Part shown: positions 57,327-64,000 of the stretch, piece after piece
How the letters are laid out: each line of letters opens with the position of its first letter
Numbering within the stretch: the first letter of the stretch is position 1
Assembly: GCA_027924645.1 (NCBI GenBank)
Contig: BSBN01000334.1
Location: 1-64,000, forward strand
Direction of reading: 5' to 3'
From: Cunninghamia lanceolata
Lineage: Eukaryota; Streptophyta; Pinopsida; Cupressales; Cupressaceae
Length of the DNA: 64,000 nucleotides
Notes under the pieces: generated by a model
The model's database searches: none
What the model was told of the DNA's origin: nothing
Seen by the model: only the letters and a program-made list of their open reading frames with translations
Translations under genes and position numbers: made by a program

Positions 57327-60129
57327 ACTTGAGCTGAAATGGATAAGGTATGGTGACATCCCATAAGCAATGATGTGGAAATTAGAATAAATCAATAGAG
57401 AAAATTTTTGTGAAGAGAGATCTCTCTAATGATGTAAAGGTTGAATGAGTTGAATACAAAAGGGATAAGTTACAAGGAAAGAAGATCTGCAAAGAGCTAA
57501 AATGATATCAAATCAATTTTCAAAATATTCTGACAAGAAGAAAAAGAACAATCACCAGAGAAATATATAAAACTAATGTTGATGGTTTAAAACTTTAGAA
57601 GAGCCTCTCAGGAAGAAGGGAATCTGATATAAATGTTATAAGGGAAAGTTTGACAACAATGTTAATTGTATGGACAAGCGGATTTTCAAGCAACACCTTT
57701 TTCTTTCCTAGACAGGATATGAGCATGGTTATGGTAGGATCCATGTGATCTTTGGAAGATGAAAAGCTAAGTTTCCTTAAGGGTCTTCATTGATGACCTA
57801 GGATTTGTGATTGAATGGTTAAGTCATCTCAATCTATCTTATAGACAAGGCAAGAATTATTGATGTTATGTTTCAAAAGGACCTTAAGAGTCTTGTATGT
57901 TTCATTGCTATTAGTGATAGTACTCATAAATATTTACTATATGAGAATGCTACATTTTCTTATCTTGTGCAAATAATGTACGTGTAATGATACTTTGTGT
58001 GAGTAATGCACTTGAGTAAGTGATTATTGCCTTTGTGCAAGTGCTTGTATTCACATTATTGTTGCCTTTGTGCGAGTCATGCATATTTAATATTTTCTAT
58101 GAGTGATGCACTATAAATAATGAATTTTAGTGTGAGTGATACATATTTTGTAAATAATGTAGGTGATGCACTTTGAGTACTTGTTATATTCATACCCTGT
58201 GTGAGTTATGAAAGTAGGGTTCTTGTATTCATATTATACATGACTGTTATTTATTCATGTTTGGTGCACTACGAAATTGTGTATTCATGCACTTTGAGTC
58301 TTGTTTCAATGATTAGTACAAGTGGTTCTTTGTCTGCCAAATTGTGAAAAAGATATATTCACATCTTGTGTGAGCATTGCATTGAGTGTGTAATGATTGA
58401 ATTATACTTGTTATAACATGTTTACTTCATAATAGTGTATGCAAGTGGTGCATTAGGAATAATGAATACTCATGAGATAGATATGAGCGGAAACTTTCTA
58501 GTTTGAATTTTACATTTGAAGAATATTTTAATAAATTGTAGTTCACATTGAATTATTATTTGAAACTTATTAAAAGAATTTAATGTTATGTAGTGTGCTT
58601 TTATGAATCTAAGTTTTACTTTTGAAAGACTTTTCTAATAATTTAATCATTTATCATTTTATAGAATGATGATTTTGATTATCTATGATTTAGTGAGGTA
58701 ATCAAAATGATCTTCTTAACTTTACTATTGATCTTTTAGGTCCACAATGACCCCCTTATGTTGTTGATGATCATTTTATTATCCTTTCTTTGATGTTGGA
58801 GAACTCCTTCATTTCAATATTGCAAACATATGACAAACCTTTCTTGATGATTTTAGTTGTGTGATTATTGTTGACCATCTTATATGATTTAGTGATGGAA
58901 CTTGGTGACCTTCAGTGATGAACTACTCTTTTATTTAACGTTCGTGATTTAATGTTGTTCAATTTTAATTTTGATGATGACATTATGTTCTTAATCTTAA
59001 TTGAGTTGGTCTATTTGCCCTTATTGATAAACTTTACCAACTTAGTGCTGAAGATATGATAACTTCCATTCTTTGATCCTGAAGACTAGTGTTGTAATCT
59101 TTTTAACTATTTTTGATTGATGGAAAATTTTTATGTTGATATATAGCTTATTGTTGAGGTTATTCTTTACACTGTTTGACCTTTCTCAACCAATTGAAAT
59201 GATGTGACTACATTTACTTCTAGTAGTTGACTCTCTTTGACTTAAAAGTCTTATTGTTTTTTATTTAACAACTTATTAATGAAAAGCTCCTTTTTGACTT
59301 AATGTTATGATCCTTGATGATCTTACTTATTAATTGAAACATTCTTGATATTTAGTGTTGATATTGAGTTTAATGTTGAAACTCTTTTCCTTCATTTAGT
59401 GTTGGAAATACCTTCTCAGAAGTTCAAGTCTCTCATGTAGAAGAGCATGATTGATGAGATCAACTTGAAGTTTTTCTATCTTATGAGTGTGATTCTGAGT
59501 GTGCTTGCAAGTGTTGTACCTCTTGAGTAGGCTATATGTTAAAACTACCTATATGCACAATGTTTTAGAATATGATAAGACTTGTTCAAAACTATTGTAT
59601 TGACAACAATGGAAGGAGCATAGAAGATTCTAAAAAAATAATAATATGAGTTAGTAAATATCCTCTGTAAAGAATCATTGCTTATAGACTTGGGATACCA
59701 TTATTTCTTATCAATCAAGTTGAGATGTCTAAATACTTTCTCAAGTTGGAGTAGATTATGGTATGCATATCTAACTTGTCTAAGAATATGGAAAATAGAG
59801 TGAATAAGATGAAAATTGAGAATAATGATTTTCTCTCTTTTATATGACAAAGCTACAACAGTGTGATGAAACCATGATAATTCTTATGAAGTATTTGGGT
59901 ATTGAATGGCTTGTTCAAATGATTATATAATCTAACTACTAATGTGCTAATGATGTGTGCAAGTGTTAGACACAGAGATTTTGTTGTTATGAGAAAACAA
60001 CTACTTTGAAGTAATCAACATTCCTGATAGCTCAGCAGATTGTTTACATTGAGGTAAAACTTGTTAGAAAGAGGTATGAAACTTTCTTATGAATTTAGTT
60101 AACTTGATCATCATGATGATGATTCTTTT
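57327..60129 (+). other. Right part of the LARD internal domain
   Basis: 2.8 kb without a recognisable gene on either strand. It contains degenerate repeats: TGTGAGTAATGCAC-like units at about 57990-58460 and GATTTAGTGATG-like units at about 58680-59400. This fits the non-coding internal domain of a LARD. Confidence 0.6.
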
Positions 60130-60142
60130 AAGGGGGAAAGAA
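60130..60142 (+). other. Polypurine tract of the LARD-like element
   Basis: AAGGGGGAAAGAA directly before the LTR start TGTCACAACCC. Confidence 0.8.
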
Positions 60143-63100
60143 TGTCACAACCCTTGTTTTCAATAATTAATTATGAATTTAAATACTAATATTTAATTGA
60201 TTGTATACTAATTTAACTTGTGTGTGTGACAATGCCACTATCTTGATAGAGGGAGAGTATCATCAAGGCAGAGAGCGTCTAGCCGACTAAAGGTGAATTG
60301 ACTAAAGTGAATCTGTATGCACACACCACATAGTTGCATGTAGACTAAAATTGCATAAATGTGTGTGTTTGAATTAATTCATTTATAATTACAAATAGAA
60401 TAAGGAGGATAGACTAAATTAATTATCTAGTCACAAATAAATTATTAATGGACAATGAAAATTGGTAAAAATACATTTTTGAATTATTTGCAAGAATAAT
60501 GGATTCTATTTTAGGACACAGAAGAGGTGGTAGTTTCATAAAGGGAATTAATTATCTTAGTAGATAAATTTTAGAAAATGTAAGAGTGAGTGGAGGAAAA
60601 GATAGTTGGAATTAATTATCTTTTCTATTTTGTTTTTGAATGCATAACTTATATAAGGGAATTTGAGAGAAATTGGAAAACATTATTTCTTCGTGTGAAA
60701 AATAAAATAGGGAAAAAATACTCAGTCTAAAATAAAACTAAAAATAGAGAAGTCTTTATGGAGATTCAAATGAAAAATCAGAGAAGTAGAGAAGAAAAGA
60801 GAATATTTGAAGAGGAAATCTGGGTATGAATGGTTGTTTTTCTAGTACATGAAAGTTTGATTCTGCAAATAGATATTTTTCTTGAATAATCTACTCATTC
60901 TTATCTTAACATTCCTTTAGACCTTGTCTCTTCTAGTTTTCCCAAAACAAATTTAGGCCTAGTTTATGCTTCATACATGGTGTTAAGAATTGAAATGTGC
61001 ATTCGAAAAATCTTATTTTCCTTCTATGTGATAACTTACATTTAGGTTAGTAGATCTTGGGATCTTTCATTAATCCTTTTGTGTATACCCTGAAATCATT
61101 CAAATCAATATTCTTTCAAGGTTTTGATACCAATTTTTTCCCTTGTCAACAATCATGTGTCTTCTCCTATGTCCACATTTTCTATGCATGTCTACCATGG
61201 CTATTGCAACTACAGCATCTGGAAAATTTCCCCTACCATTATGAATTGATGGTTGTCTCTTTATTATTAATGAAAATATGAGATTCTTCACATCATAATA
61301 GCAAGATTATTTATCAGAATGCTTTATTTGTATCACCAATTTCTTTTGAGCTATTCTTGGAATGATTGTGTTGTCACCATTGACTTGTGCTTGAAAGTTG
61401 TCAAAGCCTCATCAACAATCCATTTGTGTATATTTATGCAATCTCTGTAGACCTTATTTAGCTGCATTTTCTTCTTTCCCTCAAAACACTTCCTTATAAC
61501 CCCTAAGTAAATAATTACAAATTGCAATGTGAAATATGGATTAGGTTTCTTTTAATGCCTACTTGTTTTAAAGAAGTTTAAATCTGCTTTTTGACCATTC
61601 TTTGGAGGTGTCTAGTCTCAGTCTAAATCTGCATTTTATCCATATTGTAGAAGCATTGAAAGATAATAGTTGTTTCTAAATATTTATTTCTGCATGTTCT
61701 AATGCAGTGAAAACATTAGATGTTCCTAAATATATGAATTACATTATAGAAGGTGTAGAATTATTTGAGGAAATTCCTAGAATCAAATATATAGGTGTCA
61801 ACCCTTGGTTCTGCAATTAGAATATTAATTTTCCTTGGAAAGGCATCAACCACATTAGGAATATTTATATAAGTGATAATTTATATTATGTTTTCATTCC
61901 ATATCTTGAGCTAGTATGTCTTGAAGATTTCCTTCTTTTCTACCATTTTTTAATTCTTAAAGATTCCTTTGAGACTATACTAAGTGTTGGAAGCTTCATG
62001 GGAATTGCATTCTTGGTCTAGAATTGGATTTTCTTTCCTTCAAAGAGTATGTCCACTAGCACACTTTGTAACATTCCTATCTATTCTACAATAGTCATTT
62101 TGTATGTTCCTTGAGTTCATTTTCCTATTACTTAGATACAATGATTGGCTTAGCCATGAACAAAATACTTGACATAAGGGGGAGGGGCTTTAAACTAGTG
62201 GGAGATCAGATTTGGTCAATTGGGCATGTATTCCATGTTGAGGATCTTATGGAAATGATGTTTCTTAATTCATTTCTGTAGCATGATACTTCCTAAAGGA
62301 TTTAAATATTTCTAATCAGTCCCTTTTGATTTCCTAAATCAGATTCTTGGTTGATCCTTTGTATCTTTTATTTTATTTTAAAAGAAAAGATTCTTTGCTT
62401 AGACTTGGGTGGCTTATCATCCCCAGGAACCACAATTTTGTCTTTATCATGAGATCTTAATTCTTTGCTTTTCTAGTTTACACTCAGAGTGGTCAATTTA
62501 TATGTGATTTGGTTTCTTAAACAAAACCTTGATCAACTTGATTATTTTTAGAAACATAGACCTTGATTCTAAGCTGATATAACTCCTTGTCTTCTAACAT
62601 TGTGTCATAGCATGATTCAACCTCTTAGCTTGTATGGCGATTTGCATCCTTTTAGAACCATACTCTTTAATAAAATTTTAATAGTTTATTGTGTATCAAA
62701 TTATAGTGTTTTGGTTTAGTCATTTGCATAATGTTCTTAATTTTTAGAGAATAAGATAAATGCAAAATACTTAGAATATTTCTAAATTAAGGAAGGAAAA
62801 TAATTATAGCCTATTTTTCATGAAAACCTTTTAAATTGAATTTAAGAATAGTATGTAGTATAGTTTAATTTAGCATTACACGTATCATGGTCTTAAATAT
62901 GTTATGTATTGAATATTTTTGTACAATCATGGTGCCTATGAGTTGTAGAAGTATTAAATTTGTTAATCAAGGTAATTTCAATCTTGGCTAGTAGTTTAGT
63001 GCTAGTATGTTAGTTAGAAGTTTATAAATTAAGTTTTCTAAATTGACTAGGGTTGATTCTAGATGATTCTTATTTAAAGTTTTTAGCCAAACTTCTTACT

Positions 63101-64000
63101 TTATTGAGTCTTGATTTGAAATGATGAATTAGTGATTATATAAATAGATGAAATCATTTCAACCTTGTTTAAATTGTACCTATGGAGGAAACAACATTTG
63201 TAAATTTTTTTTGAATTGATGCCGGATATGTTTGGTAATAAGATCTCTAGAAATAGAAATTATTTTGCGACATTGTGAACTTAATACTTTATGTGACAAT
63301 ATAATAATCTTAGTCAAGATTCTTTCTTTTAATCCAATTCCTTGGCCTCTTCTTGTCATATGAGTAATAAGTTGAACTAGATTAGTAAGTAAATATCTTA
63401 AGGTGTTGTTGTGAGTAAGTAGTCTAATCCACTCTTGGGTTGGTTATTTTGACTTATGTGAGTTATATCTATAGCTAGTTGTTGGTTATTTAGACTTGAG
63501 TAACCCTTGTTAAGACTCTTAGAGTATCATATTTTGTACCAGGGAGTAGGTTGAATTTAATTTCGGGGTTACCTAGAAGGAGGATATCAAGTGTTTTCAA
63601 TAGTTGGTTGTATAATGAAGCGATTCTAGTTTTCGGGACCTCAACTTTTTAGTTAATATTTACTTAGAAAGTGTAGCATCTACTTGGAATGGTTCTTCTT
63701 GCTCCTTGTGTGTTTTCTAAAAATGAAAATAATTTAGTTTGAATTACTTTTTAGAAAGAAAGATATTGAAATTATATGGCAAGATAAGACTATCTATTTG
63801 TCCGTTGATGACTTGTCTTCCAAATGAGTGTATTTGTAATGAAAGTTCATTAATGATGGAATTAAGTATGTTTGAATGCTTCCTTGAGAAGATGTATGTT
63901 GAATAAGTAAATATTTTTCTTGTGATATTGTATGCATCATTGGATGTTGTAGGTTTTGTATTGTGAATGTACTTTCTATTTTTACATTTCTATATGATGA
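60143..64000 (+). repeat. 3' LTR of the LARD-like element (cut by window end)
   Basis: Begins TGTCACAACCC. From 60454 on it aligns with 2477-4770 and then 10020-11321 without the inserted element, so it preserves the empty site for 4771-10014. TATATAAATA is at 63137-63146. About 620 bp of the LTR remain beyond the window, judged from the other copy. Open frames such as 61057-61291 are incidental. Confidence 0.85.

Larger units (their letters stand above)
2477..64000 (+). mobile_element. LARD-like giant-LTR retrotransposon (outermost element)
   Basis: Two copies of a long sequence bound the window: 2477-4770 plus 10015-11942 on the left, and 60143-64000 on the right. The left copy is followed by an initiator-Met PBS and the right copy is preceded by a polypurine tract, so they are the 5' and 3' LTRs of one + strand element. 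The LTR is about 4.5 kb: 311 bp seen only in the right copy, then 2294 and 1923 bp from the left copy. Without the copia A insertion the internal domain is about 3.2 kb and has no recognisable gag or pol. These dimensions match LARDs, large non-coding derivatives moved by enzymes of other elements. Outer ends and TSD are outside the window. Confidence 0.8.

Noticed and set aside
57168..57395. Small frames in copia A LTRs (12478-12681, 13356-13598, 56550-56792)
   Set aside because: Though 13356-13598 and 56550-56792 are matching copies, they lie in the two LTRs of one element, so the similarity follows from LTR duplication and not from coding constraint.
61057..61291. Open frames on both strands in the LARD 3' LTR
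   Set aside because: The same stretch in the 5' LTR (about 3080-3300) does not keep the frames, so no coding constraint is seen.

Overview
The window is plant nuclear DNA made almost entirely of nested retrotransposons; I found no host gene. The evidence is an L1-type LINE, Ty1/copia and Ty3/gypsy pol genes of plant lineages, plant-type primer-binding sites (initiator-Met TGGTATCAGAGC, and an Arg-like TGGCATGCCC...), a second archaeal-type RNase H typical of the Tat lineage, and a plant mobile domain (PMD). AT-rich sequence, deep nesting and many point-mutated but unrearranged elements suggest a large-genome seed plant. A gymnosperm is plausible, but that is inference.

Layout, from outside in. 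(0) The host element is a LARD-like retrotransposon on the + strand with LTRs of about 4.5 kb: 5' LTR 2477-11942 (interrupted), PBS 11945, PPT 60130-60142, 3' LTR from 60143 past the window end. Its own internal domain is only about 3.2 kb (11943-12316 and 57327-60142), with no recognisable gene. A 5'-truncated LINE (1-2476, - strand) sits in the first part of the 5' LTR. A gag-protease-only element (4771-10014, - strand, TSD TATTT) sits in the middle of it. (1) A Ty1/copia element, 'copia A' (12317-57321, - strand, TSD AATAT), interrupts the LARD internal domain. (2) Two Ty3/gypsy Tat-like elements landed 12 bp apart in the gag zinc knuckle of copia A: 'Tat-1' (17707-36352, + strand, TSD CTTTC) and 'gypsy B' (36370-54695, - strand, TSD GAAAC/TAAAC). 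(3) A second copia, 'copia C' (38070-45057, + strand, TSD GTATC), sits inside the 3' LTR of gypsy B. Insertion order is therefore LARD, then copia A, then Tat-1 and gypsy B (relative order unknown), then copia C.

Tat-1 is the most informative element. Its gag-PR-G-patch-RT-RNH-aRNH-IN polyprotein stays in one frame from 22110 to 29192, broken only by point stops. Between IN and the 3' LTR it carries about 6 kb of extra sequence. This holds a ~36-38 bp tandem repeat and, antisense, a 744-codon frame (34201-31967) for a PMD protein with a coiled-coil tail. That frame has no indels but 19 premature stops (15 TAG, 4 TGA, no TAA). Gypsy B has an aRNH with all its catalytic residues located upstream of RT rather than downstream, and a U3 packed with TTGTAT/ATACAA hexamers.

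None of the elements looks able to express a complete pol: all carry stops or frameshifts. All boundaries come from TG...CA ends, duplicated LTRs and target-site duplications read by eye; family names below LINE, copia and gypsy level are inference.
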